A stretch of DNA of 40,130 nucleotides from Isoptericola sp. BMS4 (GCF_011634835.1 NZ_SIRP01000001.1:2561125-2601254), one strand, 5' to 3'; positions 30,834-38,518 are shown, counted from the first letter of the stretch. Notes: generated by a model from the sequence alone, not told the origin. Numbers and translations are program-made.

Positions 30834-31922
30834 ATGACCACCATCGCACGAGACAGGACCGCTGCCCAGATCGAGATCGCCGGCGGGATCGACACTCATC
30901 AGGACACCCACACTGCGGCGGTGGTCGACAGCACCGGACGGCCCCTGGCCGCTCGACAGTTCCCCGCGAAAGCGACCGGCTACCGGCAGTTGCTGACCTG
31001 GCTGCACGGCTTCGGCATCATCCTGGTGGTAGGGATCGAGGGCACCGGGGCCTACGGCGCCGGTCTGGCCCGTCACCTGGCCAGCGAGGGAATCTCGATG
31101 GTCGAGGTCGACCGCCCCGACCGCAAGGCCCGCCGGTTCGCCGGCAAGTCCGACCCCCTGGATGCCCAGGCCGCAGCCCGTGCCGCGCTGGCCGGAGTAC
31201 GCACCGGGCACCCGAAGACCCGCGACGGGCAGGTCGAGGCGCTACGCAACCTGCGGGTCGCCCGGCGCAGCGCCGTGGACCAGCGCGCGGACTGCCTGCG
31301 CCGGATCAAGACGCTGGTCGTCACCGCACCCGAGACCCTGCGCGAGAAACTGCGCTCACTACCCGACAGCCGGCTGCTGGCAACCTGTGCCGCATTCCGG
31401 CCGGATATCAGCCAGGCCAGCGACCCGACCCAGGCGACCCGGATCGCACTGAGGTCCTTGGCCCGACGCCACGCCGACCTGACCACCGAGATCACCGACC
31501 TGGACGCCCTGATCGAGCCGGTAGTCAAGAAGACCAACCCGCGCCTGCTCGACCTCAACGGCGTCGGACCCGACGTCGCCGGACAGCTACTCGTCACCGC
31601 CGGACAAAACAGCGACCGCCTGCGTTCGGAGGCCGCCTTCGCGATGCTCTGCGGAGTCGCGCCCATCCCGGCATCCTCCGGCAAGACCCACCGCCACCGC
31701 CTCAACCGCGGCGGCGACCGGCAAGCCAACGCCGCAATCTACCGAATCGTGCTGTGCCGGATGCGCTGGGACCCCCGGACCCGCGCCTACGTCAAGCGCC
31801 GCACCAGCGAAGGACTGTCCAAGAAAGACATCATCCGCTGCCTCAAACGCCTCATCGCCCGCGAGATCTACTACGTCCTCCGAACACCCACCCCCACCAC
31901 CGACCCCACCATCGCCGCTTGA
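30834..31922 (+). CDS. IS110-family transposase (bridge recombinase)
   Basis: A 362-residue DEDD recombinase. The RuvC-like N-terminal domain has Asp20 (GIDTHQDTH), Glu69 (GIEGTGAYG) and Asp107/Asp110 (KSDPLDA). A coiled-coil-like middle follows (about 135-235), then a helix-hairpin-helix (LLDLNGVGPDVAGQLLV). The C-terminal Tnp domain has the conserved serine (Ser281/282) in PIPASSGKTHRHRLNRGGDR. All catalytic positions are present and the length is normal. GAGG lies 7 nt before the ATG. It would use the bridge RNA encoded upstream to recombine the element's ends with a target. Confidence 0.95.
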   Translation: MTTIARDRTAAQIEIAGGIDTHQDTHTAAVVDSTGRPLAARQFPAKATGYRQLLTWLHGFGIILVVGIEGTGAYGAGLARHLASEGISMVEVDRPDRKARRFAGKSDPLDAQAAARAALAGVRTGHPKTRDGQVEALRNLRVARRSAVDQRADCLRRIKTLVVTAPETLREKLRSLPDSRLLATCAAFRPDISQASDPTQATRIALRSLARRHADLTTEITDLDALIEPVVKKTNPRLLDLNGVGPDVAGQLLVTAGQNSDRLRSEAAFAMLCGVAPIPASSGKTHRHRLNRGGDRQANAAIYRIVLCRMRWDPRTRAYVKRRTSEGLSKKDIIRCLKRLIAREIYYVLRTPTPTTDPTIAA

Positions 31923-31924
31923 CG
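31919..31924 (+). promoter_or_regulatory. -35-like TTGACG at the IS right end
   Basis: TTGACG overlaps the transposase stop codon. If the element circularises at the GA core, it lies 17 bp from GATGTA (30610-30615) in the left end. This would create a junction promoter for the bridge RNA and transposase. The -10 match is poor. Confidence 0.35.
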
Positions 31925-31971
31925 ATCCATAGGAGCATCACCCCTGCCCGCCGGCGATTCAAGGAGGAATC

Positions 31972-33312
31972 GTGACCCTGCACGACCACGAGGAGGCCGT
32001 CACGGCCGCCGCCCCGCCCGACCGCGGGCTCCAGCCGTCCCTGCACACCACCGAGATGCGCCGGATCCTCGCGTCCGGGTTCATCGGCAGCGCGATCGAG
32101 TTCTACGACTTCATCCTCTACGGGACCGCGGCCTCGATCGTCTTCAACAGGGTCTACTTCACCGACCTCGACCCGGCCGTCGCGATCTTCGCCTCGTTCG
32201 TCACGCTCGCGGTCGGCTACGTCGCCCGCCCGATCGGCGGCGTCGTCTTCGGGCACTTCGGCGACCGCGTCGGACGCAAGAGGATGCTGGTGCTGTCCAT
32301 GCTGCTCATGGGCGTGGCCACGACCCTGATCGGCGTCCTGCCCACGACCGCGCAGATCGGCGTCGCGGCGCCCGTGCTCCTCGTGCTGCTGCGGCTCGTG
32401 CAGGGCATCGCCGTGGGCGGCGAGTGGGGCGGCGCCGCACTCATGGCGCTCGAGCACGCCCCGACCGAGAAGCGCGGCTTCGCGACGTCGTTCGCCTCCG
32501 CGGGCGGGCCCGCCGGCGCCCTCCTGGCCACCCTCGTCGTCACGGTCATGTCCGCGACGACGGGCGAGCAGTTCCTCACCTGGGGCTGGCGCGTGCCCTT
32601 CCTGCTGTCCGCCGCGCTCATCGCCGTCGGGCTCGTCATCCGGCTCAAGGTCACGGAGAGCCCGCTGTTCCAGCAGCTGGAGCAGGCGAGCGAGGAGCGC
32701 AAGGTCCCGATCGTCGAGGTGCTGCGGCACCACCGCCGCGCCGTCGGGCTCGCCCTCGTCGCCGCCCTCGGCTTCCCCGCCTGCCAGGGCCTGCTCACCG
32801 TGTGGGGCGTGTCCATGGCCGTCGAGAACGGCGTCGAGCGCACCGACGTCCTGGTCTGGAAGGCGGCGGGTGCCGCGCTCACCCTGGCCGTGACGTTCGC
32901 GTCGGCGCGCCTCAGCGACCGCTTCGGCCGACGCCGCATGCTCGTCGCGGGCGCCACGCTCGGCGTCGTCTGCGCCTACCCGCTGCTGACGCTGCTGACC
33001 AACGGCACCCTGGGGGGCTTCGCCGTCGCCATCGTCGTCGGCAACGGCCTCGTCCAGGGCATGCTCTTCGGTCCCCTCGGTGCGTTCGTCGCCGAGCAGT
33101 TCCCGACCCGCGTGCGGTACACGGGCGCGTCGCTGGCCTACCAGGGCGGATCCACCCTCGGCGCCGGGTTCTCCCCGATGATCGCCGCCGGCCTGATCGT
33201 CGTCGCCTCGGGCGCGATCTGGCCCGTCGCACTCTTCTGGGCGGCGATCCTGGCGGCCGTCGCCGTCGCCGTCCTGGTGATGCGCGAGAGCAGCCGCTCC
33301 ACCCTGGGCTGA
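31972..33312 (+). CDS. MFS transporter, metabolite:H+ symporter (MHS) family
   Basis: A 446-residue, 12-helix symporter. MHS features are SAIEFYDFILYGTAASIVF in helix 1, GHFGDRVGRKRML between helices 2 and 3, RLVQGIAVGGEWGGAALMALEHAP, and the second-half motif RLSDRFGRRRML. The family imports organic acids such as 2-oxoglutarate, shikimate, citrate or aromatic acids. The start GTG has AAGGAGG at 5 nt. Before the IS110 insertion the gene was 37 bp downstream of the MBL-fold gene, so both were probably expressed from the LysR-controlled promoter. It may now depend on transcription from the IS. Confidence 0.92.
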   Translation: MTLHDHEEAVTAAAPPDRGLQPSLHTTEMRRILASGFIGSAIEFYDFILYGTAASIVFNRVYFTDLDPAVAIFASFVTLAVGYVARPIGGVVFGHFGDRVGRKRMLVLSMLLMGVATTLIGVLPTTAQIGVAAPVLLVLLRLVQGIAVGGEWGGAALMALEHAPTEKRGFATSFASAGGPAGALLATLVVTVMSATTGEQFLTWGWRVPFLLSAALIAVGLVIRLKVTESPLFQQLEQASEERKVPIVEVLRHHRRAVGLALVAALGFPACQGLLTVWGVSMAVENGVERTDVLVWKAAGAALTLAVTFASARLSDRFGRRRMLVAGATLGVVCAYPLLTLLTNGTLGGFAVAIVVGNGLVQGMLFGPLGAFVAEQFPTRVRYTGASLAYQGGSTLGAGFSPMIAAGLIVVASGAIWPVALFWAAILAAVAVAVLVMRESSRSTLG

Positions 33313-33329
33313 GCACCGGGCCTCGGCGA

Positions 33330-33335
33330 TATACT
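33330..33335 (+). promoter_or_regulatory. Candidate -10 of the ThDP-enzyme gene
   Basis: TATACT, the best -10-like hexamer in the 162-bp gap 33313-33474. It implies a leader of about 130 nt including an A-run (33374-33378). No thiamine-riboswitch motif was recognised. Confidence 0.4.
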
Positions 33336-33474
33336 CGCGCACGTCGAGGCGGACACGCACCGCCTGCGCTCGAAAAAGGGGCGCGCGGCGGCCCGGGGCA
33401 GCGAGGCACCGGGACCGCACGGGACACATACGGACCGCACCACTCATCCGTCACTGTTCCCGCTGGAGGCACCC

Positions 33475-35151
33475 ATGCCCCGTTCGTCACGCACCGTGTC
33501 CGCGCACGTCGCCCACACCCTCGCCCGCCACGTCGAGCACGTCTTCGGCGTCATGGGCAACGGCAACGCCTGGTTCCTGGACACGCTCGAGCGCGAGACG
33601 ACGGCGCGCTTCACCGCCGTGCGGCACGAGGCGGGCGGCGTCGTGGCCGCCGACGCATACCACCGCGCGTCGGGCGGCCTCGCCGCCGCCACCGTCACCT
33701 ACGGTGCCGGGTTCACGAACACGCTGACGGCGCTCGCGGAGGCCGCGCAGGCGCGGGTGCCGCTGGTGCTCCTCGCCGGCGACGAGCCGACGTCCGGCCC
33801 CCGCCCGTGGGACGTCGACCAGATCGCGCTCGCCGCCGCCGTCGGTGCCCGGACGTACACCGTGGGCCGCGCGGACGCCGCCGCGACGACCGTCATCGCG
33901 ATCGAGCACTCCCTCACGTACCGCGTGCCCGTGGTGCTGGCGATCCCGTACGACGTCGCCGCGCTCGAGGCCGGGCCCGTGCCGCCCGCGCCGGAGCCCG
34001 CCCTCCCCGGCCCGCTGGCGCCCTCCGGCCCGTTCGACGCCGCCGCGATCGCCGACCTCGCACGCACCCTGGCCGCGGCGGAGCGGCCGCTGCTGCTCGC
34101 GGGCCGCGGCGCCTGGCTCGCCGGCGCGGGCGAGACGCTCGGCGAGCTCGCCGGCGCGACGGGCGCCCTGACGGCGACGACGGCGCTCGGTCGCGGCGTC
34201 TTCCCCGACGGCCGCTACGACCTCGGCGTCGCGGGCGGGTTCGGCGCCGACGGCGCGATGGCGCTCGCGCGGGAGGCCGACGTCGCCGTCGTGCTCGGGG
34301 CGTCGCTCAACCAGTTCACGATGCGGTTCGGCGAGCTGTTCTCCCCCGGCACCCGCGTCGTGCAGGTCGACGTCGCGCAGGCCGCGACCCACCGGCACGT
34401 GGGCGGCTTCGTGCGCGGTGACGCCGACCTCGTGGCCCGCGCCCTCGTCGACGAGCTCCGCGGGCTCGGGGCGACGCCGTCCGGCTGGCGCGAGACCGTC
34501 GACGTCGCGGCGGCCCGTACCTACGACGTCGGGCCGTCCGACGGCCTCGCCGACGACGGGCGCCTCGACCCCCGCGCCGTCGCGCACCGCCTCGCCGGGC
34601 TGCTGCCCGCCGACCGCGTCGTCGTCTCCGACGGCGGCCACTTCATCGGCTGGGCCAACATGTACTGGCCCGTCGCCTCCCCCGACCGGATGATGATGGT
34701 CGGCACCGCCTACCAGTCCATCGGGCTCGGCTTCCCCGGCGTCGCCGGCGCCGCCGCCGCCCGCCCGGGCTCCGCCGTCGTGCTCACCACCGGCGACGGC
34801 GGCGGGCTCATGGCCCTCGCCGACCTCGAGACCGCCGTCCGCACCGCCGGCGGGCGCGGCGTCGCCGTCGTGTGGAACGACGCCGTCTACGGCGCCGAGG
34901 TGCACGTGTACGGGCGCCAGGGCCTCGCCGAGGAGCCCATGCGCATTCCCGAGACCGACTTCGCGGCCCTGGCCGCCGCCGTCGGCGCCGAGGGCGTCGT
35001 CGTGCGGTCCCTGGCCGACCTCGACCGGCTGGCGTCGTGGGCCGCCGAGCCCGAGGCCGAGCGTCGCTTCCTCATGCTCGACTGCCGCGTCTCACCCGAG
35101 GTCGTCGCCCCGTACCAGGAGGAGATCCTGCGGGTGAACCTCGGCCGGTAG
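33475..35151 (+). CDS. Thiamine-diphosphate-dependent enzyme (acetolactate synthase/benzoylformate decarboxylase-like)
   Basis: A 558-residue ThDP enzyme with the three-domain layout. The N-terminal Pyr domain has the catalytic Glu52 in AVRHEAGGVVAADAYHRAS. The middle domain runs about 190-335. The C-terminal PP domain has the ThDP motif GDGGGLMALADLETA...WNDAVYG (GDG-x~27-N) near residues 442-472. The family decarboxylates or ligates 2-oxo acids. The FAD-binding features of acetolactate synthase are not evident, and no small regulatory subunit is adjacent, favouring a 2-oxo-acid decarboxylase or ligase (inference). It has a CTGGAGG ribosome site. Confidence 0.88.
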   Translation: MPRSSRTVSAHVAHTLARHVEHVFGVMGNGNAWFLDTLERETTARFTAVRHEAGGVVAADAYHRASGGLAAATVTYGAGFTNTLTALAEAAQARVPLVLLAGDEPTSGPRPWDVDQIALAAAVGARTYTVGRADAAATTVIAIEHSLTYRVPVVLAIPYDVAALEAGPVPPAPEPALPGPLAPSGPFDAAAIADLARTLAAAERPLLLAGRGAWLAGAGETLGELAGATGALTATTALGRGVFPDGRYDLGVAGGFGADGAMALAREADVAVVLGASLNQFTMRFGELFSPGTRVVQVDVAQAATHRHVGGFVRGDADLVARALVDELRGLGATPSGWRETVDVAAARTYDVGPSDGLADDGRLDPRAVAHRLAGLLPADRVVVSDGGHFIGWANMYWPVASPDRMMMVGTAYQSIGLGFPGVAGAAAARPGSAVVLTTGDGGGLMALADLETAVRTAGGRGVAVVWNDAVYGAEVHVYGRQGLAEEPMRIPETDFAALAAAVGAEGVVVRSLADLDRLASWAAEPEAERRFLMLDCRVSPEVVAPYQEEILRVNLGR

Positions 35152-35690
35152 CGCGCTCCGGGGGTCGAGCATCGCCGCCGCGACCGGGCCGGCGACGGCG
35201 TCCGGGATCGCCCTCGACGCGCTCTCGAGGACGAGCAGCCGGGCGCCGGGGATCTCGCGGGCGAGCGCCTCGCCGTTGCCGACCGGGAAGAACGGGTCGT
35301 GCCGGCCGTGCGCCACCAGCGTCGGGACCGCGATCTCGGGGAGCCGCTCGCGCCATCGGGGTGCGCAGTCGAGGGCGGCGAACACGGAGCCCAGCTGGTT
35401 GGCCATGTGCACGGCGGCGGCCGTGCCCGGGGTCCGGTCCCAGACCCGCCCGGCGACTACCCGGGCCGCCGCGGGGTCGTCCCCCAGGATCTCGGCGCTC
35501 CGGGCGGCACGCTCCGCGACGGCGCCGCGGTCGGTCCAGTCGGGCGGTCGTCGAGCCGCCGGGCGAGCGCCGCGGCGTCGGCCGCGAGGTCGCGCAGCGT
35601 GTAGGCCGGCTTCCCGATCATGTCGCCGCCTTCGTCGTCCCGTGATCTGCGCACCGTCCTCCGGTTCGACGCCGGCCGGCGCCCGAACTC
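35092..35690 (-). pseudogene. Alpha/beta-hydrolase remnant with internal deletion and frameshift
   Basis: Two pieces of one hydrolase are readable in different frames. The upstream piece, around 35680-35535, reads MIGKPAYTLRDLAADAAAL, the region just before the nucleophile elbow. The downstream piece, from about 35540 to 35150, reads DWTDRGAVAERAARSAEIL and later IAVPTLVAHGRHDPFFPVGNGEALA, the lid and the acid-residue region. The segment with the oxyanion hole and nucleophile serine, about 80-100 residues, is missing and the frame changes at the join. The remnant's 3' end overlaps the ThDP gene's end. Non-functional as an esterase. Confidence 0.7.
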
Positions 35691-35801
35691 ATCGACCCGC
35701 CACGCGAGAGGTCACGGAAGGACCTGCCGAGGGCGCTCGAAGCGGAGGAACGCACGAAGAAAAACCTCGATAGCGGCGCGGGCGACTGCCAGAGTGACCT
35801 C

Positions 35802-36203
35802 ATGCCGAGTTCCGTCACCCTCGTTCGTTCATCGACCCTGTCCGACGTCGCCGAGTACGCCTACGCGGCCACCGCCCCGGCGGACGCGCGCCTGATCTTC
35901 CTCGCCGGCTCGTGCCCCCTGGACGCCGACGGCACCACCGTCGGCGTGGGCGACTACGCCGCGCAGGCGGCGCAGTGCGTCGCGAACATGCGCACCGCGC
36001 TGGGCGACGCCGGCGCGGACATCGAGGACGTCATCAGCACCCGCGTGCTCGTGGCGTCGTCCCGGCAGGCGGACCTGGTGACGGCGTGGGAGGTCGTCCG
36101 CGCGGCCTTCGGCGACCACGACGCCCCGAGCACCCTGCTGGGCGTCACCGTGCTCGGCTACGACGACCAGCTCGTCGAGGTGGAGGCGGTCGCCGCCGTG
36201 TAG
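35802..36203 (+). CDS. RidA/YjgF-family enamine/imine deaminase
   Basis: A 133-residue RidA-like protein. The conserved arginine is in DVISTRVLVAS and the conserved glutamate in LVEVEAVAAV; the start LVRSSTLSDVAEYAYA and LIFLAGSCPLDADG are typical. RidA proteins hydrolyse reactive 2-aminoacrylate-type imines; subfamilies act in specific catabolic pathways. No Shine-Dalgarno is seen. CAGAGT lies 6 nt before the ATG and could be a degenerate leaderless -10. The 110-bp region upstream (35691-35801) holds nothing else recognised. Confidence 0.9.
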   Translation: MPSSVTLVRSSTLSDVAEYAYAATAPADARLIFLAGSCPLDADGTTVGVGDYAAQAAQCVANMRTALGDAGADIEDVISTRVLVASSRQADLVTAWEVVRAAFGDHDAPSTLLGVTVLGYDDQLVEVEAVAAV

Positions 36204-36231
36204 GTGTCGTCGTGGCGCGGGGCGCGCGGGC

Positions 36232-37038
36232 TCAGGAGCGCGGCGGCACAGGCGTCGTCAGCGTGCGGAAGGCGTCGAGCGCCTCCACGACGCGATCGGT
36301 CCCGGCGAAGCCGTGCTCGGCCCCCGCAAGCTCGACGAGCCGGCAGGCGACCCCGGCGCGGCGGCACGCGTCCGCCAGCGCACGGGCCTCGGGCAGGAGG
36401 GAGTCGAGCGTGCCCACCCCCACGACCGTGGGCGGCAGGTCCGCGGCGACCTCGGTCAGCCGCGGCGCGTCGTCGAGGTCGGCGACCCGGGCCCACGCCC
36501 GGAACGCGAACTCCGACAGCTCCCGGCCGGGGCCGCCGGCCAGGTCGTCGTCGTAGGAGCGCAGCGTGAGGTCGACGTTGGGGTTGGTCAGCGCGAGACC
36601 GGACAGCGGCAGGTCGGTGCGCGCCGCGGCCAGGGCCGCCACCGTGCCCCCGGCGGAGTCACCGCACAGGGTCAGCCGGGTGAACCCCTCGTTCGCGAGC
36701 AGGTCGAGCCCGGTGAGGGCGTCCCGCACCGACTCGTCCAGAGCGGTCTCGGGCGCGAGCCCGTAGTCCACCGACAGCACCACGACACCGAGCGCGCCGG
36801 CGAGGCGGCGGCAGTACCCGTCCTGCAGCTCCAGGTCGCCGAACAGTCCGTACCCGCCGTGCAGGAACACGGCCGCGGCGCCCGGCAGGCGTTCGTCGGG
36901 CACGTACCGACGCATCGGCACGCCGTGGTGGGCGAGGTCGTGGACCGCCCCGGCGAACGCGCGGCGCGGACGCGCCACCGCTCGCTCGTGGGCGTCCTTG
37001 CGCAGGCGCGCGACGTCGACGGTCATGGACGCGATCAT
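36232..37038 (-). CDS. HSL-type alpha/beta-hydrolase (esterase)
   Basis: A 268-residue esterase of the hormone-sensitive-lipase family. The oxyanion motif is HGGYG (AVFLHGGYGLFGDLE, an HGGG variant), the nucleophile Ser is in GDSAGG (LTLCGDSAGGTVAAL), the Asp in TLDSLLPEA and the His in AEHGFAG. No signal peptide, so cytoplasmic. ATG 37026 (four codons in) is an alternative start. Convergent with the RidA gene. Substrate unknown. Confidence 0.9.
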   Translation of the reverse strand: MIASMTVDVARLRKDAHERAVARPRRAFAGAVHDLAHHGVPMRRYVPDERLPGAAAVFLHGGYGLFGDLELQDGYCRRLAGALGVVVLSVDYGLAPETALDESVRDALTGLDLLANEGFTRLTLCGDSAGGTVAALAAARTDLPLSGLALTNPNVDLTLRSYDDDLAGGPGRELSEFAFRAWARVADLDDAPRLTEVAADLPPTVVGVGTLDSLLPEARALADACRRAGVACRLVELAGAEHGFAGTDRVVEALDAFRTLTTPVPPRS

Positions 37039-37064
37039 GCCTGACGGGCGCCTGCCCGGGTTCC

Positions 37065-37080
37065 CGCGGGCATGCCCGCG
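37065..37080. promoter_or_regulatory. 16-bp perfect palindrome upstream of the esterase
   Basis: CGCGGGCATGCCCGCG, 27 bp upstream of the esterase start and 34 bp past the SdpI-like stop. It could be an operator or terminate the upstream gene; the lack of a loop favours a protein-binding site. Confidence 0.4.
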
Positions 37081-37113
37081 TCCGCCACGTCGTCGTCCGG
37101 CACCAGGGCCGGG

Positions 37114-37545
37114 TCAGTCCCGCGCGCGCCGATCACGGTCGGCGCGCGCGAGGACCTCGCGGGCCGCTCGGGTCCCCACCACGTGGCCGACGACGAACCA
37201 CACGAGCCCCCAGGCGCAGGCGCCCAGCACCGCGGCCAGCATCACGTCGGACGCCGCCGCGGTCCCGACGGCGGCGACCGCGACGAGGGTGACGACCGCG
37301 GCCACCGCGAAACCGAGCCCGCTGATCCTCACGTACGGCACCTGCGCCCGGTGCGCCGCTTCCCAGGTCTCCTCGGAAGCCCAGACGATGCTGCGCGCCT
37401 CCCACGGGTTGGCGTCGGTCCAGTCGCGGCGCGGGAACTGTCCGTCCGTCGTCCGCCGCGCGATCCACAGGAGCATCAGCGCCATCCCCGCCTCGCAGGC
37501 GATCAGCAGGACGGGGATCCAGATCTCGACTCCGGAAGACGTCAC
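37114..37545 (-). CDS. SdpI-family small membrane protein
   Basis: A 143-residue protein with three membrane helices: about residues 8-29, 76-98 and 101-122. Between the first two is the family motif region REARS-like NPWEARSIVWASEETWEAAHRAQ. SdpI is the immunity protein against the Bacillus killing factor SdpC. Actinobacterial relatives are usually orphan and of unknown role, and no toxin gene is adjacent here. The GTG at 37545 lies 6 nt after a TAGCGT, a leaderless arrangement. Confidence 0.82.
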   Translation of the reverse strand: MTSSGVEIWIPVLLIACEAGMALMLLWIARRTTDGQFPRRDWTDANPWEARSIVWASEETWEAAHRAQVPYVRISGLGFAVAAVVTLVAVAAVGTAAASDVMLAAVLGACAWGLVWFVVGHVVGTRAAREVLARADRDRRARD

Positions 37546-37551
37546 GCCTCC

Positions 37552-37557
37552 ACGCTA
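37552..37557 (-). promoter_or_regulatory. Candidate -10 of the SdpI-like gene (leaderless)
   Basis: TAGCGT followed by 6 nt and the GTG at 37545. The GGAGG in the spacer is too close to the start to act as a Shine-Dalgarno. Confidence 0.5.
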
Positions 37558-37633
37558 TGCCGTCCCCGGCCCGCCGAGCTCTCCGGTCACGCGATGTTCG
37601 CCTCGGCGCCACCCGGCGTTGCGTCTCGCGGGA

Positions 37634-38449
37634 TCAGTCGGCCTCCGGGTCGGGGATGTCGACGCTCCCGCCCCACTGCAGGAACGTGTTGCTGGTGGTG
37701 ACGCTGACGCCTCCGTAGCTGCCGGTGCCGACGGCGTACACGCCGAGGTAGTCGGGGCGCAGCCACATCTCGTAGTCCTCCACGGTGGCGTCTCCGAGCG
37801 GGATCGAGCCGCCCTCGGGCTCGAGCCGCCACGCGAGCGACTCGACAGCGCCGTCCGCGGGCACGTCCGTCTCCTCGACGACGGTCCAGGTGTCGGCGGC
37901 GGCGAGCCCCGCGGCCAGCGTGCGCGGGTCGGAGAACGCACGGACCAGGTCCACGACGCCCGTGGCCATGACGACCTGGGGATCGGACGAGTCGGGGTCG
38001 GCCTGGATCCATCCGGTCCCGGGCATCCGCACCCACCCGGTCTCCCCACGCACGACGACCTGCTGGTCGCCGTCGATGCTCATCGAGTAGTCCGGGTCCC
38101 ACCGGAAGTCGACCAGCGACGAGGTGCCGTCGCTCGAGTCGACCCGCTGCGTGCCGGACCCCGCGAGCACCATGGCGGCGGCCACGCAGTCGCCGAGCGT
38201 CTGCCCGTCGACCTCCTCGCCCGCGGCGAGGAGGAACCCGTCGCACTCCGGCGGCGTCACCACGTCGTCGGAGGCGGGCGACGCGTCCCGCGGCGTCGGC
38301 GTGGCCGTCGCCGCGGCTCCCGCAGTCGGCTCGGATGACGGGGTCGGCTCTCCCGCGCCCGCTCCGCAGGCAGCGATCATCGGGGCGAGGAGAAGCCCCG
38401 CGGTGAGAGGAGCGGCTCGACGGAGCACCGGGACGGTCGGTCGGTTCAT
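37634..38449 (-). CDS. Lipoprotein of unknown function
   Basis: A 271-residue protein with a lipoprotein signal: basic MNRPTVPVLRR, a hydrophobic stretch, then lipobox MIAAC (Cys28). A Ser/Pro/Thr-rich spacer follows (about 30-60), then a globular beta-rich domain with repeated W-x and DxD stretches (TSSLVDFRWDPDYSMSIDGDQQVVV, YEMWLRPDYLGVYAVGTGSYGG). The domain resembles LolA/LppX-like lipid-binding lipoproteins of actinomycetes only loosely; no active-site motif is visible. Anchored to the outer face of the membrane. GAGGGAAA ribosome site. Divergent from another lipoprotein gene. Confidence 0.82.
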   Translation of the reverse strand: MNRPTVPVLRRAAPLTAGLLLAPMIAACGAGAGEPTPSSEPTAGAAATATPTPRDASPASDDVVTPPECDGFLLAAGEEVDGQTLGDCVAAAMVLAGSGTQRVDSSDGTSSLVDFRWDPDYSMSIDGDQQVVVRGETGWVRMPGTGWIQADPDSSDPQVVMATGVVDLVRAFSDPRTLAAGLAAADTWTVVEETDVPADGAVESLAWRLEPEGGSIPLGDATVEDYEMWLRPDYLGVYAVGTGSYGGVSVTTSNTFLQWGGSVDIPDPEAD

Positions 38450-38518
38450 CGGGTTTCCCTCGGTCGTGGCGCGCGCCTCACGGTCGGCGGCTGCACAGGA
38501 CCTCCCAAGGAACCGTTG

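Larger units (their letters stand above)
30601..31932 (+). mobile_element. IS110-family insertion sequence
   Basis: A 1332-bp element with one DEDD transposase gene, a 231-bp left end carrying a predicted bridge RNA, and a short right end (about 10 bp past the stop). Boundaries are inferred from guide matches: core GA at 30601-30602 on the left and 31933-31934 on the right, one copy belonging to the target. No terminal inverted repeats, as normal for IS110. The pre-insertion sequence would read ...CGCCGTCT-GA-GCATCACCCC. It sits between the MBL-fold and MHS-transporter genes. The transposase is intact, so the element may be active. Confidence 0.85.

Noticed and set aside
30739-31936. CATAGGAGC at both 30739 and 31928 as target-site duplications of a 1.2-kb IS
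   Set aside because: The left copy lies inside the element's left end, after the long hairpin. IS110 elements do not make 9-bp duplications. The match is better explained as a bridge-RNA donor guide, because a second guide-end match (30767-30774 with 30601-30608) and a target-guide match point to boundaries at 30601 and 31932.
33336-33474. Thiamine riboswitch before the ThDP enzyme gene
   Set aside because: The leader lacks the CUGAGA and other conserved thi-box blocks. ThDP-using enzymes are not usual targets; thiamine synthesis and uptake genes are.
37114-37545. SdpI-like immunity protein paired with a killing factor
   Set aside because: Neighbours are an esterase and a lipoprotein; no SdpC-like secreted toxin or SdpR-like regulator is present, so only family membership is claimed.
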